Source of the DNA: Mycobacterium basiliense
Lineage (GTDB): Bacteria > Actinomycetota > Actinomycetes > Mycobacteriales > Mycobacteriaceae
DNA length: 64,000 nucleotides
Direction of reading: 5' to 3'
NCBI RefSeq assembly: GCF_900292015.1
Contig: NZ_LR130759.1
Coordinates: forward strand, 1,054,001-1,118,000
Positions 18,870-28,441 of this stretch are shown one piece after another; the first letter of the stretch is position 1; each line of letters starts with the position of its first letter. The translations under genes and the position numbers were made by a program. The notes beneath the pieces are model-generated. The model did no database searches. It saw only the letters and a program-made list of their open reading frames with translations, and was not told where the DNA came from.

Positions 18870-19199
18870 CCTCACCGGTGTTGTCTTGTCGCTTCCGTCA
18901 CATCAGCCACTGCCGGCGGGGGTGATCGTTGTGCCCGCCTCTGCGCGACAGATCACCAAACGCGGTCGGGTCCGCACCGGAAATTTCGGGCGGCACTAGC
19001 GATTTGTCGCTCGAAGGCGGGCAAATTGTCACTGCCCTCCGTCCGAGACTGTTGTGACTGATGGGATCTGATTGGATCAATGCAGCGCCGCCCGGGGACG
19101 GTCCGTGAACCGATAAGCAGCGTTGCCTAACCCTTCTGGACCCTTCTGGGAGAATGGCTACGGCTTACTGGCACACACACGAGCAGGAGCGCTACTTCG
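18870..19199 (+). other. Gene-free interval gadB-alr (330 bp)
   Basis: No coding potential recognised. It holds a short direct repeat CCCTTCTGG (19132-19140 and 19141-19149) just upstream of alr, which presumably has its promoter here. No transposase remnant, terminal inverted repeat or PPE fragment was seen. Confidence 0.6.
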
Positions 19200-20375
19200 T
19201 TGGCTGTTACGCCCATAACCTCGATATCCCGGGCGCCGGGCGTGGTGGCCGAGGCTGTGGTTGACCTGGGCGCGATCGAGCACAACGTCCAGCTGCTGCG
19301 CGAGCGGGCGGGAAATGCACAGGTAATGGCTGTGGTCAAGGCGGACGGCTACGGTCACGGCGCGACCATGGTCGCCCGCACGGCGTTGGCTGCGGGTGCG
19401 GTCGAACTCGGCGTCGCCACCGTCGATGAGGCCCTGGCGTTGCGCGCCGACGGCATCACCGCGCCGGTGCTGGCCTGGCTGCATGGGCCGCGGGTCGATT
19501 TCGGGCCAGCGCTGGAAGCCGACGTGCAAATCGCGCTGTCGTCGTTGCGTCAGCTCGACGAATTGCTCGACGCGGTGCGCCGGACCGGCCGAACCGCGAC
19601 GGTGACCATCAAGGTCGACACCGGATTGCACCGCAACGGAGTTGCGCCCGAGTCGTACCCGGAGATGTTGTCGCGGCTGCGCCAGGCTCTGGCCGAAGAT
19701 GCGATCCGGCTGCGGGGGCTGATGTCGCACATGGTGCACGCGGACGCGCCGGACCAGCCGATCAATGACGTCCAGGCTCACAAGTTCACAGACATGCTGG
19801 CCTATGCACGTGACCAGGGAGTGCGGTTCGAGGTGGCGCATCTGTCGAACTCGTCGGCAACCATGGCCCGTCCCGATCTGACCCTGGACCTGGTCCGGCC
19901 GGGCATCGCCATGTACGGACTGAGTCCAGTACCCAAGCTGGGTGACATGGGCTTGGTGCCGGCAATGACAGTGAAATCTGCTGTTGCGCTGGTGAAGTCG
20001 GTTCGCGCCGGGGAGGGTGTGTCATATGGGCACGTCTGGATCGCACCCCGCGACACGAATGTGGCGTTGCTGCCGATCGGCTACGCCGACGGGGTGTTCC
20101 GGTCGCTGGGCGGGCGGCTGGATGTGCTGATCAACGGCCGGCGCCGCCCAGGAGTGGGACGGATCTGCATGGACCAATTCGTCGTCGACCTAGGCCCCGG
20201 ACCGATCGATGTCGCCGAGGGTGACGAGGCGATCTTGTTCGGACCCGGTACCCGTGGGGAGCCCACCGCCCAGGACTGGGCCGACCTGATCGGCACCATC
20301 CACTACGAGGTGGTCACCAGCCCGCGCGGGCGGATCATCAGGACCTATCGCGAGGCGAAAACCGTTGATTCCTAA
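19200..20375 (+). CDS. alr: Alanine racemase
   Basis: PLP enzyme making D-alanine for peptidoglycan. 391 residues with the PLP-binding [12 protein letters not shown] (Lys at residue 47), the dimer-interface [34 protein letters not shown], and the second catalytic Tyr in GVSYGHVW at residue 276. A TTG start at 19200 is used: GAGCAGGAGC lies just upstream and no in-frame ATG or GTG exists nearer. It overlaps the next gene by 11 bp, heading a tightly packed run through tsaD. Target class of D-cycloserine. Confidence 0.95.
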   Translation: MAVTPITSISRAPGVVAEAVVDLGAIEHNVQLLRERAGNAQVMAVVKADGYGHGATMVARTALAAGAVELGVATVDEALALRADGITAPVLAWLHGPRVDFGPALEADVQIALSSLRQLDELLDAVRRTGRTATVTIKVDTGLHRNGVAPESYPEMLSRLRQALAEDAIRLRGLMSHMVHADAPDQPINDVQAHKFTDMLAYARDQGVRFEVAHLSNSSATMARPDLTLDLVRPGIAMYGLSPVPKLGDMGLVPAMTVKSAVALVKSVRAGEGVSYGHVWIAPRDTNVALLPIGYADGVFRSLGGRLDVLINGRRRPGVGRICMDQFVVDLGPGPIDVAEGDEAILFGPGTRGEPTAQDWADLIGTIHYEVVTSPRGRIIRTYREAKTVDS

Positions 20376-21489
20376 TGACATCCGCAACAGCAGGGGCAAG
20401 GCCTGGCTTGCGGGAGGCGCCGGGCTGACCGCGGTCGCCACCATCGTCGGCGCCTCCGCCCGCCGGTCGATCGTCGAACGCGGCACCGTCTTCGAAGATC
20501 CCTACGCGGGCGAGGATTTCGAACGGTTGGACAGCGATCGCAGCCTAGTGATCACCACCCCCGACGGCGTGCCGCTGGCGGTGCGAGAAGCCGGCCCGGT
20601 GGACGCGCCGGTGACTATCGTTTTCGCCCATGGCTTTTGCTTGCACATGGGCGCCTTTCACTTTCAACGAATGCGGCTAGGCGAACAGTGGGGGGCCCAG
20701 GTGCGGATGGTCTTCTACGACCAGCGCGGACACGGCCAGTCCGGTGAAGCATCGCCCGAGACGTACACCCTGACCCAACTCGGCCAGGATTTGGAAACGG
20801 TGCTGGAGGCGACCGCGCCGCGCGGTCCGGTCCTGCTGGTTGGTCATTCGATGGGCGGAATGACCGTGCTGTCGCATGCCAGGCAGTTCCCTCAGCGCTA
20901 CGGACGCCGGATCGTGGGCGCCGCGCTGATCTCCTCGGCCGCCGAAGGCGTGACGCGCTCGCCGCTGGGTGAGTTCCTGAAAAACCCAGCACTGCAAGCC
21001 GTCCGATTCACCGCCCGGTCCGCGCCCAAGCTGATGCACCGCGGTCGCAACGTGTCACGGTCGGTGGTCGGACCGATACTGCGCGCGGCTTCCTACAGCG
21101 ATCTGCAGGTCAGCCGCAGCCTGGACGCCTTCTCCCAGCAGATGATGAACGGAACCCCGATCGCCACCCTGGTGGGCTTCCTGCATGCCCTCGAGGTGCA
21201 CGACGAAACCGCCGGGCTGTGGACATTGCTGAGGATCCCGACGTTGGTCGCCTGTGGCGACCATGACTTGCTCACCCCCGATGAATACTCGCGAAAGATG
21301 GCGAACTCGCTACCCCTGTCGGAACTGGTCATCGTCGCCGGGGCCAGTCATCTGGCGTTGCTGGATAAGCCCGACCCCATCAACGAGGGGCTGGTCCGGC
21401 TGGTCAACCGTGCCCTTCCGGGCAAGATGACGCTGCGCTACCGCAGGGTCGGCGAGCGGCTCCGGGAACGGCTACGTCGCCATGGTTGA
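20365..21489 (+). CDS. Alpha/beta hydrolase between alr and tsaE
   Basis: 374-residue alpha/beta hydrolase with a probable N-terminal hydrophobic anchor ([18 protein letters not shown]). Catalytic triad is visible: nucleophile elbow VGHSMGGMT, acid in [12 protein letters not shown], and His in GASHLALLD; the oxyanion motif is [10 protein letters not shown] and the lid region follows [10 protein letters not shown]. Substrate unknown; could be a lipase/esterase. The start is TTG at 20365, overlapping alr by 11 bp, and the stop overlaps tsaE by 8 bp, so it belongs to the alr-tsaD run. I do not recall an equivalent at this place in M. tuberculosis. Confidence 0.85.
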   Translation: MIPNDIRNSRGKAWLAGGAGLTAVATIVGASARRSIVERGTVFEDPYAGEDFERLDSDRSLVITTPDGVPLAVREAGPVDAPVTIVFAHGFCLHMGAFHFQRMRLGEQWGAQVRMVFYDQRGHGQSGEASPETYTLTQLGQDLETVLEATAPRGPVLLVGHSMGGMTVLSHARQFPQRYGRRIVGAALISSAAEGVTRSPLGEFLKNPALQAVRFTARSAPKLMHRGRNVSRSVVGPILRAASYSDLQVSRSLDAFSQQMMNGTPIATLVGFLHALEVHDETAGLWTLLRIPTLVACGDHDLLTPDEYSRKMANSLPLSELVIVAGASHLALLDKPDPINEGLVRLVNRALPGKMTLRYRRVGERLRERLRRHG

Positions 21490-21964
21490 GCAGCACGGTT
21501 CGGGTACGGCAACGCTGGAACGCGTCGAGGACACCGTCGCGCTGGGATCCCGGTTGGGTAAGCAGCTGCGCGCCGGCGACGTGGTGGTGCTCACCGGCCC
21601 GCTGGGCGCCGGAAAGACCGTGTTGGCCAAGGGCATTGCAGCGGCCATGGATGTCGATGGCCCGGTCACATCACCCACCTACGTGTTGGCGCGGGTGCAT
21701 CCACCACGTCGGCGGGATGCTCCGGCAATGGTTCACGTTGACTTTTATCGGCTATTGGACCGGGGCGCCGCCGATCTCCTCGGTGAGCTCGATTCTTTAG
21801 ACCTCGATACCGAGCTTGATGACTCGGTGGTGGTGGTGGAGTGGGGTGCGGGCCTGGCCGAGCGGCTTTCGCGGCGGCATCTCGACATCCGGCTGGAGCG
21901 AGTGAGCCACTCCGACGTTCGGATCGCGACGTGGGAGTGGGCCGATACCGGGGATCTCTCATGA
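21482..21964 (+). CDS. tsaE: tRNA threonylcarbamoyladenosine biosynthesis ATPase TsaE
   Basis: ATPase that drives the TsaB-TsaD complex in t6A37 modification of ANN-decoding tRNAs. 160 residues. Walker A is GPLGAGKTVLAKGI, followed by the switch-like TSPTYVLARVH and the conserved VHVDFYRL and VVVEWGAGL segments. Start ATG at 21482 overlaps the hydrolase; its stop overlaps tsaB as ATGA. Together with tsaB and tsaD the modification machinery (apart from TsaC) is encoded here. Confidence 0.93.
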   Translation: MVEQHGSGTATLERVEDTVALGSRLGKQLRAGDVVVLTGPLGAGKTVLAKGIAAAMDVDGPVTSPTYVLARVHPPRRRDAPAMVHVDFYRLLDRGAADLLGELDSLDLDTELDDSVVVVEWGAGLAERLSRRHLDIRLERVSHSDVRIATWEWADTGDLS

Positions 21965-22587
21965 GCCTCGTTCTTGCCATCGACACCGCCACCCCAGCGG
22001 TGACGGCGGGGGTGGTGAGGCTGGACGGTGCGCGCCGTGTCTGCCTGGCCGAGCGGGTCACAATCGACGCCCGAGCCCATGCCGAACGGTTGACGCCCAA
22101 CGTGCTGGCCGCCCTGGGTGATGCGGGGTTGACGTTGACCGACCTGGATGCCGTTGTGGTGGGCTGTGGCCCGGGCCCCTTCACCGGCTTGCGGGCCGGG
22201 ATGGCGACCGCCGCCGCATACGGCCATGCCCTGGGCCTCCCGGTGCACGGTGTGTGCAGCCTGGACGCCATCGGAGGCCAGACCAGCGGCGAAACACTGG
22301 TGGTCACCGACGCCCGACGGCGTGAGGTCTACTGGGCGCGCTACCGCGACGGGATCCGTATCCACGGGCCGGCGGTGAATGCCCCAGTCGACGTCGAGCC
22401 GGCGACCGCGCGGGCGGTCGCGGGCTCGCCGGACCACGCGGCGCTGTTTGACTTGCCGCGGTGCGAGCCGGTCTACCCCTCACCGGTCGGCTTGGCGGAC
22501 GCGGTGAACTGGGCCCAGGACCCGGTGCCGCTGGTGGCGCTCTACCTGCGCAGGCCGGACGCCACACCGTTGGCGGCTCGCGCGTGA
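21961..22587 (+). CDS. tsaB: tRNA threonylcarbamoyladenosine biosynthesis protein TsaB
   Basis: Non-catalytic ASKHA-fold partner of TsaD in t6A synthesis. 208 residues starting at ATG 21961 (ATGA overlap with tsaE). Features: N-terminal LVLAIDTATPAVTAGVV, LTDLDAVVVGCGPGPFTGLRAGMATA and LVVTDARRREVYWARY. The frame is open further upstream but the overlap start gives the usual length of about 210 residues (Rv3421c). Stop overlaps rimI as GTGA. Confidence 0.93.
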   Translation: MSLVLAIDTATPAVTAGVVRLDGARRVCLAERVTIDARAHAERLTPNVLAALGDAGLTLTDLDAVVVGCGPGPFTGLRAGMATAAAYGHALGLPVHGVCSLDAIGGQTSGETLVVTDARRREVYWARYRDGIRIHGPAVNAPVDVEPATARAVAGSPDHAALFDLPRCEPVYPSPVGLADAVNWAQDPVPLVALYLRRPDATPLAARA

Positions 22588-23060
22588 CGGCCCACACCGA
22601 GCCGGTCACCATTGGTGCACTGACCCGCGCGGACGCGCAGCGGTGCGCCGATCTGGAGGCCCAACTTTTCGACGGCGACGACCCGTGGCCGGTGGTCGCG
22701 TTCGAGCGGGAGCTGGCCAGCGCGCGCAACCACTACGTGGGTGCCCGCACCGCTGCCTTGCTGGTGGGTTACGCGGGCATTTCGCGGTTGGGGCGTAGCG
22801 CGCCGTACGAGTACGAGGTGCACACCATCGGCGTGGACCCGGCCTACCAGGGACGGGGCATCGGCCGTCGGCTGCTTGGTGAGCTGCTGGAGTTCGCCGA
22901 CGGCGGGGTGGTTTTTCTGGAGGTCCGTACCGACAACGAACCCGCGATCGCCCTCTATCGCAGCGCCGGGTTCGAGCAGGTCGGCTTGCGCCGGCGGTAT
23001 TACCGCATCAGCGGCGCCGACGCCTACACGATGCGCAGGGATCCAGGGGGTGCACGCTAG
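22584..23060 (+). CDS. rimI: Ribosomal-protein-type N-acetyltransferase RimI
   Basis: GNAT-family N-terminal acetyltransferase, 158 residues, classically acetylating ribosomal protein S18. The acetyl-CoA-binding motif appears as YQGRGIGRRLLGELL, preceded by VHTIGVDP and followed by LEVRTDNEPAIALYRSAGFEQVGLRRRYY. Start GTG 22584 overlaps the tsaB stop; the next gene starts directly after its stop. The tsaB-rimI-tsaD order is conserved in actinobacteria. Confidence 0.92.
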   Translation: MTAHTEPVTIGALTRADAQRCADLEAQLFDGDDPWPVVAFERELASARNHYVGARTAALLVGYAGISRLGRSAPYEYEVHTIGVDPAYQGRGIGRRLLGELLEFADGGVVFLEVRTDNEPAIALYRSAGFEQVGLRRRYYRISGADAYTMRRDPGGAR

Positions 23061-24104
23061 ATGTCGGGGCAAACCATCTTGGCCATAGAAACCTCGTGTG
23101 ATGAAACCGGCGTCGGCATTGCGCGTCTTGATGGCACCGGTGTCGGGGCCACCGTGACCTTGTTGGCGGACGAGGTGGCCTCCAGCGTCGACGAGCACGT
23201 GCGGTTCGGCGGAGTGGTGCCCGAAATCGCCTCCCGGGCGCACCTGGAAGCGCTTGGTCCGACGATGCGGCGGGCGCTACAGGCCGCCGGGGTGCAACGA
23301 CCCGATGTCGTCGCAGCCACCATCGGACCGGGCCTAGCGGGCGCGCTGCTGGTGGGAGTGGCCGCAGCCAAGGCGTATTCGGCCGCCTGGTCGGTGCCGT
23401 TCTATGCGGTCAACCACCTGGGCGGGCACCTGGCCGCAGATGTCTACGAACATGGGCCACTGCCGGAATGCGTGGCGCTGCTGGTGTCCGGTGGGCACAC
23501 CCACCTGTTGCACGTGCGGTCGCTCGGTGAACCGATCATCGAGCTGGGCAGCACCGTCGACGACGCCGCCGGTGAGGCTTACGACAAGGTTGCGCGGCTG
23601 TTGGGGTTGGGCTATCCGGGCGGCAGGGTACTTGACGAGCTGGCCCGTACCGGGGATCCGGAGGCCGTCGCGTTTCCGCGTGGCATGACCGGACCGAGTG
23701 ACGACCCGTACGCGTTCAGTTTCTCGGGCCTCAAGACCGCCGTGGCGAGGTTTGTGGAGGCCAACCCGGATGCGCTGACCGCTGATGTTGCCGCCGGATT
23801 CCAGGAAGCCGTCGCCGACGTATTGACGATGAAGGCGGTCCGCGCGGCCAGCACGCTCGGCATCTCGACCCTGCTGATCGCCGGCGGGGTGGCCGCGAAT
23901 TCGAGGCTGCGCGAGCTGGCTGCCCAACGCTGCGCTGCGGCGGGGCTGACGCTGCGGGTCCCCAGGCCCCGGTTGTGTACCGACAATGGCGCGATGATCG
24001 CCGCGTTCGCCGCCCACCTGGTGGCTGGCGGTGCGCCGCCGTCGCCGCTGGATGCGGCCACCGATCCGGGCCTCCCCGTGCTAACCGGGCAGGTAAAGGG
24101 CTAG
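23061..24104 (+). CDS. tsaD: tRNA threonylcarbamoyladenosine transferase TsaD
   Basis: Catalytic subunit that transfers threonylcarbamoyl to A37 of tRNA; formerly Gcp. 347 residues, ASKHA fold with N-terminal [15 protein letters not shown], metal-binding [51 protein letters not shown] and C-terminal [18 protein letters not shown] at 23061 abuts the rimI stop. Ends the alr-tsaD run; groES follows after about 260 bp that contain the CIRCE operator. Confidence 0.95.
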   Translation: MSGQTILAIETSCDETGVGIARLDGTGVGATVTLLADEVASSVDEHVRFGGVVPEIASRAHLEALGPTMRRALQAAGVQRPDVVAATIGPGLAGALLVGVAAAKAYSAAWSVPFYAVNHLGGHLAADVYEHGPLPECVALLVSGGHTHLLHVRSLGEPIIELGSTVDDAAGEAYDKVARLLGLGYPGGRVLDELARTGDPEAVAFPRGMTGPSDDPYAFSFSGLKTAVARFVEANPDALTADVAAGFQEAVADVLTMKAVRAASTLGISTLLIAGGVAANSRLRELAAQRCAAAGLTLRVPRPRLCTDNGAMIAAFAAHLVAGGAPPSPLDAATDPGLPVLTGQVKG

Positions 24105-24169
24105 GTTGGCGGAGTTTCGCCCACGGCGGACACGCCAACAACCAGGAAGCACCGGGGCGCCCTTGAGTG

Positions 24170-24196
24170 CTAGCACTCGCATGTATAGAGTGCTAG
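24170..24196 (+). promoter_or_regulatory. CIRCE operator (HrcA site) of groES-groEL1
   Basis: CTAGCACTC-N9-GAGTGCTAG is a perfect CIRCE-type dyad. An extra GAGTGCT half-site at 24165-24171 overlaps the left arm to make GAGTGCTAGCACTC, itself a 14-bp palindrome, so three half-sites lie in 32 bp. HrcA would repress groES from here. Confidence 0.92.
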
Positions 24197-24367
24197 GTGG
24201 CAATCGGACGGCCCCTGTGTCGGCACCCGCGACGACGGCGCGAGGGCACCGAAGAATGCCGAATCACCTGGTAATTCGGACGGTTCGGGGTATGCCCCGG
24301 ACCGGCCGCCAACTCCGGTCCGGGCGACGAGTCCCGGATCCGATCAAATTATTGGAGGGCTCCAATC

Positions 24368-24670
24368 GTGGCGAAGGTGAACATCAAGCCACTCGAGGAC
24401 AAGATTCTCGTGCAGGCCAACGAGGCCGAGACCACGACCGCGTCCGGTCTGGTCATTCCTGACACCGCCAAGGAGAAGCCCCAGGAGGGCACCGTCGTCG
24501 CAGTCGGCCCCGGCCGGTGGGACGAAGACGGCGAGAAGCGGATCCCGCTGGACGTGGCAGAGGGTGACACCGTCATCTACAGCAAGTACGGCGGCACCGA
24601 GATCAAGTACGGCGGCGAGGAATACCTGATCCTGTCGGCACGCGACGTGCTGGCTGTCGTTTCCAAGTAA
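24368..24670 (+). CDS. groES: Co-chaperonin GroES (Cpn10)
   Basis: 10-kDa co-chaperonin capping the GroEL ring, a major mycobacterial antigen. 100 residues: [12 protein letters not shown], the mobile loop [12 protein letters not shown], and [20 protein letters not shown] at 24368 lies 8 nt after GGAGGG (24354-24359). Followed by groEL1 after 149 bp that contain an imperfect attenuator-like hairpin. Expected to be induced by heat and repressed by HrcA through the upstream CIRCE. Confidence 0.96.
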   Translation: MAKVNIKPLEDKILVQANEAETTTASGLVIPDTAKEKPQEGTVVAVGPGRWDEDGEKRIPLDVAEGDTVIYSKYGGTEIKYGGEEYLILSARDVLAVVSK

Positions 24671-24678
24671 CCCGTGTT

Positions 24679-24725
24679 CCGCCCCGGCGATCCCCGTGTA
24701 CAACCGCGGGTGATTTCCGGGGCGG
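24679..24725 (+). terminator. Inverted repeat between groES and groEL1 (possible attenuator)
   Basis: CCGCCCCGG (24679-24687) pairs perfectly with CCGGGGCGG (24717-24725) across a 29-nt interval that can fold a small inner stem. There is no U-run. It may partly terminate or process the groES-groEL1 transcript. Confidence 0.4.
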
Positions 24726-24819
24726 CATGCGTTAGCGGACTAGCTGGCGGTAGTGAAATTTCCCGGCTCCACCGCAGGTCGTTGCTGGCCTGCATCGTCG
24801 CCGGGCGGAAAGGAGCCTG

Positions 24820-26439
24820 ATGAGCAAGCTGATTGAGTACGACGAAATCGCGCGTCGCGCCATGGAAGCGGGCATGGACAAGCTCGCCGACACGGTACGG
24901 GTAACGCTGGGGCCGCGCGGTCGACACGTGGTCTTGGCCAAGTCCTTCGGCGGGCCCACCATCACCAACGACGGTGTCACGGTGGCGCGCGAGATTGACC
25001 TGGAAGACCCGTTTGAGAACCTGGGCGCCCAGCTGGTGAAGTCGGTGGCCACCAAGACCAACGACGTCGCCGGTGACGGCACCACGACCGCGACCGTGCT
25101 GGCTCAGGCGCTCGTCAAAGCCGGCCTGCGGCTGGTCGCCGCCGGGGTCAACCCGATCGCGCTCGGCTCGGGGATCGGCAAGGCGGCCGACGCGGTGTCC
25201 GAGGCGTTGCTGGCCTCGGCCACACCGGTGTCCGGCAAGGAAGCCATCGCGCAGGTAGCGACGGTCTCGTCACGTGACGCGCAGATCGGCGAACTGGTGG
25301 GCGAGGCGATGAGCAAGGTCGGCCACGACGGCGTGGTCAGCGTGGAAGAGTCCTCGACGCTGGGCACCGAGCTGGAGTTCACCGAGGGGGTGGGTTTTGA
25401 CAAGGGATTCCTGTCGGCCTACTTCGTGACCGATTTCGACTCCCAGCAGGCCGTGCTAGAAGACCCGCTGATCCTGTTGCAGCAGGACAAGATCAGCTCG
25501 CTGCCCGACCTGCTGCCCCTGCTGGAGAAGGTTGCCGAATCGGGCAAACCGTTGATGATCATCGCCGAGGATGTCGAGGGCGAAGCGTTGGCCACCTTGG
25601 TCGTCAACTCGATTCGTAAGACACTGAAGGCAGTCGCGGTCAAATCGCCGTACTTCGGCGACCGGCGCAAGGCATTCCTGCAAGACTTGGCCGCGGTGAC
25701 GGGTGCCGAGGTGGTTAATCCCGACGCCGGCCTGGTGCTACGTGAGGTGGGCATCGAGGTGATGGGCTCGGCCCGTCGCGTCGTGGTCAGCAAGGACGAC
25801 ACCATCATCGTCGACGGCGGTGGCGCCGCCGACGCCGTGGCGGCACGGGTCAACCTGCTGCGTTCCGAGATCGACAGAAGCGACTCGGAATGGGACCGCG
25901 AGAAACTGGGTGAGCGGTTGGCCAAGCTGGCCGGCGGGGTGGCCGTCATCAAGGTCGGCGCCGCCACCGAGACCGAGCTCAAGGAACGCAAGGAAAGCGT
26001 CGAGGACGCGGTCGCGGCCGCCAAGGCCGCCGTCGAGGAGGGCATCGTCGCCGGTGGCGGATCCGCCCTGATCCAGGCCCGCAAGGCGCTGCAGGACCTG
26101 CGTGCGTCGGTGTCCGGTGATGAGGCGATTGGCGTGGACGTGTTCTCCGAGGCGCTCACTGCGCCGTTGTACTGGATCGCCAGCAACGCCGGGCTGGATG
26201 GATCGGTCGTGGTGAGCAAGGTTAGCGAGCTGCCCGCCGGACACGGGCTGAACGCGGCCACCCTGTCCTATGGCGACTTGGCCGCCGAGGGCATCGTTGA
26301 TCCCGTCAAGGTGACCCGGTCGGCGGTGCTCAACGCGTCATCGGTGGCGCGGATGGTGCTCACCACCGAGACGGCGGTGGTGGACAAACCCGCCGAGGCT
26401 GAGGACGACGGCCACGGTCATCACGGCCACGCGCACTGA
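24820..26439 (+). CDS. groEL1: 60-kDa chaperonin GroEL1 with His-rich tail
   Basis: Chaperonin of 539 residues encoded with groES. Conserved features: [31 protein letters not shown], nucleotide-site [12 protein letters not shown], and [16 protein letters not shown]. Instead of the Gly-Gly-Met tail of general chaperonins it ends GHGHHGHAH, the His-rich end typical of mycobacterial GroEL1 (Cpn60.1), which has been linked to metal binding and to mycolate/biofilm functions. The second chaperonin, GroEL2, is encoded elsewhere. ATG at 24820 follows GAAAGGAG. Confidence 0.96.
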   Translation: MSKLIEYDEIARRAMEAGMDKLADTVRVTLGPRGRHVVLAKSFGGPTITNDGVTVAREIDLEDPFENLGAQLVKSVATKTNDVAGDGTTTATVLAQALVKAGLRLVAAGVNPIALGSGIGKAADAVSEALLASATPVSGKEAIAQVATVSSRDAQIGELVGEAMSKVGHDGVVSVEESSTLGTELEFTEGVGFDKGFLSAYFVTDFDSQQAVLEDPLILLQQDKISSLPDLLPLLEKVAESGKPLMIIAEDVEGEALATLVVNSIRKTLKAVAVKSPYFGDRRKAFLQDLAAVTGAEVVNPDAGLVLREVGIEVMGSARRVVVSKDDTIIVDGGGAADAVAARVNLLRSEIDRSDSEWDREKLGERLAKLAGGVAVIKVGAATETELKERKESVEDAVAAAKAAVEEGIVAGGGSALIQARKALQDLRASVSGDEAIGVDVFSEALTAPLYWIASNAGLDGSVVVSKVSELPAGHGLNAATLSYGDLAAEGIVDPVKVTRSAVLNASSVARMVLTTETAVVDKPAEAEDDGHGHHGHAH

Positions 26440-26450
26440 GTTCGCCACGT

Positions 26451-26490
26451 AAGAAGACACCCCCGGGCCTGCGTCCGGGGGTGTCTTCTT
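26451..26490 (+). terminator. Strong bidirectional terminator after groEL1
   Basis: Perfect 16-bp stem (26451-26466 with 26475-26490), 8-nt GCCTGCGT loop, GC-rich core with CTTCTT at the 3' end and AAGAAG at the 5' end. The symmetrical flanks could also stop minus-strand transcription, but the convergent gene ends about 90 bp further on. Confidence 0.88.
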
Positions 26491-26580
26491 AGCTGAGGGT
26501 GGTTGGCCGTTGTCGTGGTGTACATGTCGTGGGTGGTGGCGATCGAAACCGCCGAGTGCGGCCGGGTGCTCAGTCGCGCG

Positions 26581-26982
26581 TCACAGTCCGGCGATGACGA
26601 TACCGACGCCGACGACGATTGCCAGCGAAAGAGATAACAACAGAAAGCTGACAATGCGCTCCCGTGTTGCGGTGGCGCTGTGGTTGCCCGCCGCGATCGG
26701 CGCGAGTTTGCGGCCCGCGCCCCATGCCGCCGCAAGCAAGGTCGCCAGCCAGTTCGCGTAGGCGCCGTACACGATGAGCACCACCGCGGTCGCCCCAAGC
26801 GCATTGGGCAAATGAATGTGCGGCCAGAGCAGTCCGAGCAGCACCAGGAACATCCCGTTGAGCACCGCCTCGAGATGACTCGCTAGCGCCATACGTGGGT
26901 TCTTGAGTGCCGGAATGGCGAACCCGGTCAGTAAGCCCAGCAGGAACAGCATCAACCCAAGTGTGTACAAGACCGTCTGCAT
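26581..26982 (-). CDS. Four-helix membrane protein, HabA / styrene-oxide-isomerase-like
   Basis: 133-residue integral membrane protein with four hydrophobic helices: VLYTLGLMLFLLGLLTGFAI, AVLNGMFLVLLGLLW, ATAVVLIVYGAYANWLATLLAAAWG and IVSFLLLSLSLAIVVGVGIVI. The first loop, PALKNPRMALASHLEAVLNG, matches my memory of hydroxylaminobenzene mutase (HabA) and styrene oxide isomerase relatives, which carry NPR...L..HLE..NG. Those enzymes isomerise aryl hydroxylamines or epoxides in the membrane. I am confident of the family but not of the substrate. Convergent with groEL1, divergent from the PucR regulator; not known to me at this place in M. tuberculosis. Confidence 0.7.
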   Translation of the reverse strand: MQTVLYTLGLMLFLLGLLTGFAIPALKNPRMALASHLEAVLNGMFLVLLGLLWPHIHLPNALGATAVVLIVYGAYANWLATLLAAAWGAGRKLAPIAAGNHSATATRERIVSFLLLSLSLAIVVGVGIVIAGL

Positions 26983-27185
26983 GTCAGCACAGTATCGGCG
27001 CCCTGCCGTAGGCTCGCTCCTCGAGACATAGACAACGCACGTTCGGCACGGCGTGTCGCGTGCCTGGTTTCCGTGTCGCGGTGGCTGGTTGGCGACGAGT
27101 GGACCTCGCGTCCGGCGGTGGCGTCGATCGCAGGCCCGCCGGGTGTGCTCATCAGGAGTTAAAACCGTCTAATGGGAGTGGTCGA

Positions 27186-27205
27186 TGGTGCAAAAGTGTG
27201 CACCA
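27186..27205 (+). promoter_or_regulatory. Palindrome upstream of pucR-like gene
   Basis: TGGTGCA-N6-TGCACCA, perfect 7-bp arms, 20 bp upstream of the preferred pucR-like start. The sequence TGGTGCAAAAG(T/C)GTGC recurs at 28973 ahead of the amidohydrolase gene, suggesting one regulator binds both. Confidence 0.6.
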
Positions 27206-27225
27206 CGCTTTACCGTGGGTGGGTG

Positions 27226-28434
27226 ATGTGGGAAAGCCCGTCGCCGCGGGTGTGTGAACTGATCAGTCAGGGCGCCAAGATCATCCTCGACGAACCGTGC
27301 AACTGGCTTGAGGAATACGACCGAGCGACCATGGCGGCCAACCCGTCCATTGCCGACGATCCCGTCCTGGCGGAGGCCACTCGGCGTAGCACCCGCTCGA
27401 GCCTGATGCACTGGGCGGCGGCCAACGTGAGTAGGCCGGGGGCCCCGGTGCCGGCCAACCTTGGCCCCGAACCGCTCAGCATCGCCCGCGACATGGTGCG
27501 CCGCGGTCTGGAGCCGTTCACCTTTCTCATCGCGCAGACAGTGAGCTGGCGGTTGTGGATGGAGGTTGCGTTCGGACTCACCTCCGACCCCGACGAGCTG
27601 CGCGAGCTGCTCGCGGTGACCTACCGGTCAATCAGCGAGTTCATCGACGCCACGGCTGGCGGTATCGCCGCCCGAATGCAGCGCGAGCGTGACGAGTTGG
27701 CCCGCGGCACCCACGCCGAACGCCGCGAAGTGACCGCGCTGATTCTCGACGGTGCCCCGATTAGCCGCCAGCGCGCCGAAATGCGATTGGGCTACGCCCT
27801 CAACCGCGCGCACACCGGCGCCGTCATCTGGAGCGACGAACCCGACGGTGACCTAAACGAGCTGGACCGAGTCGCCGACGCCTTCGGCCACGCCGCCGGA
27901 TTTGCCCGGCCACTGACCGTGATCGCCAGCGCGGCCACCCGTTGGGTCTGGGTGGCCGACGCCGCCGTCGATGTCGAGCAGGTGCACCGGGCGGTCCAAG
28001 ACATTCCCGGAGTACGAATCGCGATCGGTACCGCCGGAAAAGGAATCGAGGGTTTCCGGCGCAGTCACCTGGAGGCGCTCACCACACAGCGCATGGTGGC
28101 CGGGCTGCATTCTCGCCAGCGGGTCGCGCTATTCGCGGATGTCCAGCTGATCACCCTGATCGCCCAAAATCCAGAAGCCGTAGACGATTTCATCACCAAC
28201 ACACTCGGGGATTTCGAGTCGGCCAGCCCCGAGCTGCAACGCACGGTGCTCACGTTCGTCAACGAACAATGCAGCATCGGGCGCACCACAAAAGTCCTCT
28301 ACACGCATCGCAACACCTTGCTGCGCCGACTTGACCGCGCCCAGCAGCTGCTGCCTCGACCGTTGGACCACAGCAGCGTGCGTGTGGCCGTCGCGCTCGA
28401 AGCCCTGCAGTGGCGCGGCAAGCCGGCCGGCTAG
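27226..28434 (+). CDS. PucR/CdaR-family transcriptional regulator
   Basis: Regulator of about 402 residues. The N-terminal half (to about residue 200) is a helical sensor-like domain, the middle (RVADAFGHAAGFARP...GIAIGTAG-like region) resembles the GGDEF-derived CdaR domain, and the C terminus carries the PucR helix-turn-helix: LYTHRNTLLRRLDRAQQLL. Such proteins often activate catabolic genes for purines or aromatic compounds. The open frame starts at ATG 27172, but that would place a perfect palindrome inside the coding region; I prefer ATG 27226 (or GTG 27223), which leaves the palindrome as an upstream operator. A likely target is the amidohydrolase gene downstream. Confidence 0.85.
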   Translation: MWESPSPRVCELISQGAKIILDEPCNWLEEYDRATMAANPSIADDPVLAEATRRSTRSSLMHWAAANVSRPGAPVPANLGPEPLSIARDMVRRGLEPFTFLIAQTVSWRLWMEVAFGLTSDPDELRELLAVTYRSISEFIDATAGGIAARMQRERDELARGTHAERREVTALILDGAPISRQRAEMRLGYALNRAHTGAVIWSDEPDGDLNELDRVADAFGHAAGFARPLTVIASAATRWVWVADAAVDVEQVHRAVQDIPGVRIAIGTAGKGIEGFRRSHLEALTTQRMVAGLHSRQRVALFADVQLITLIAQNPEAVDDFITNTLGDFESASPELQRTVLTFVNEQCSIGRTTKVLYTHRNTLLRRLDRAQQLLPRPLDHSSVRVAVALEALQWRGKPAG

Positions 28435-28441
28435 CCGACTT

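Noticed and set aside
18870..19199. Possible insertion-sequence remnant between gadB and alr
   Set aside because: No terminal inverted repeats, target duplication or transposase similarity could be found by eye.
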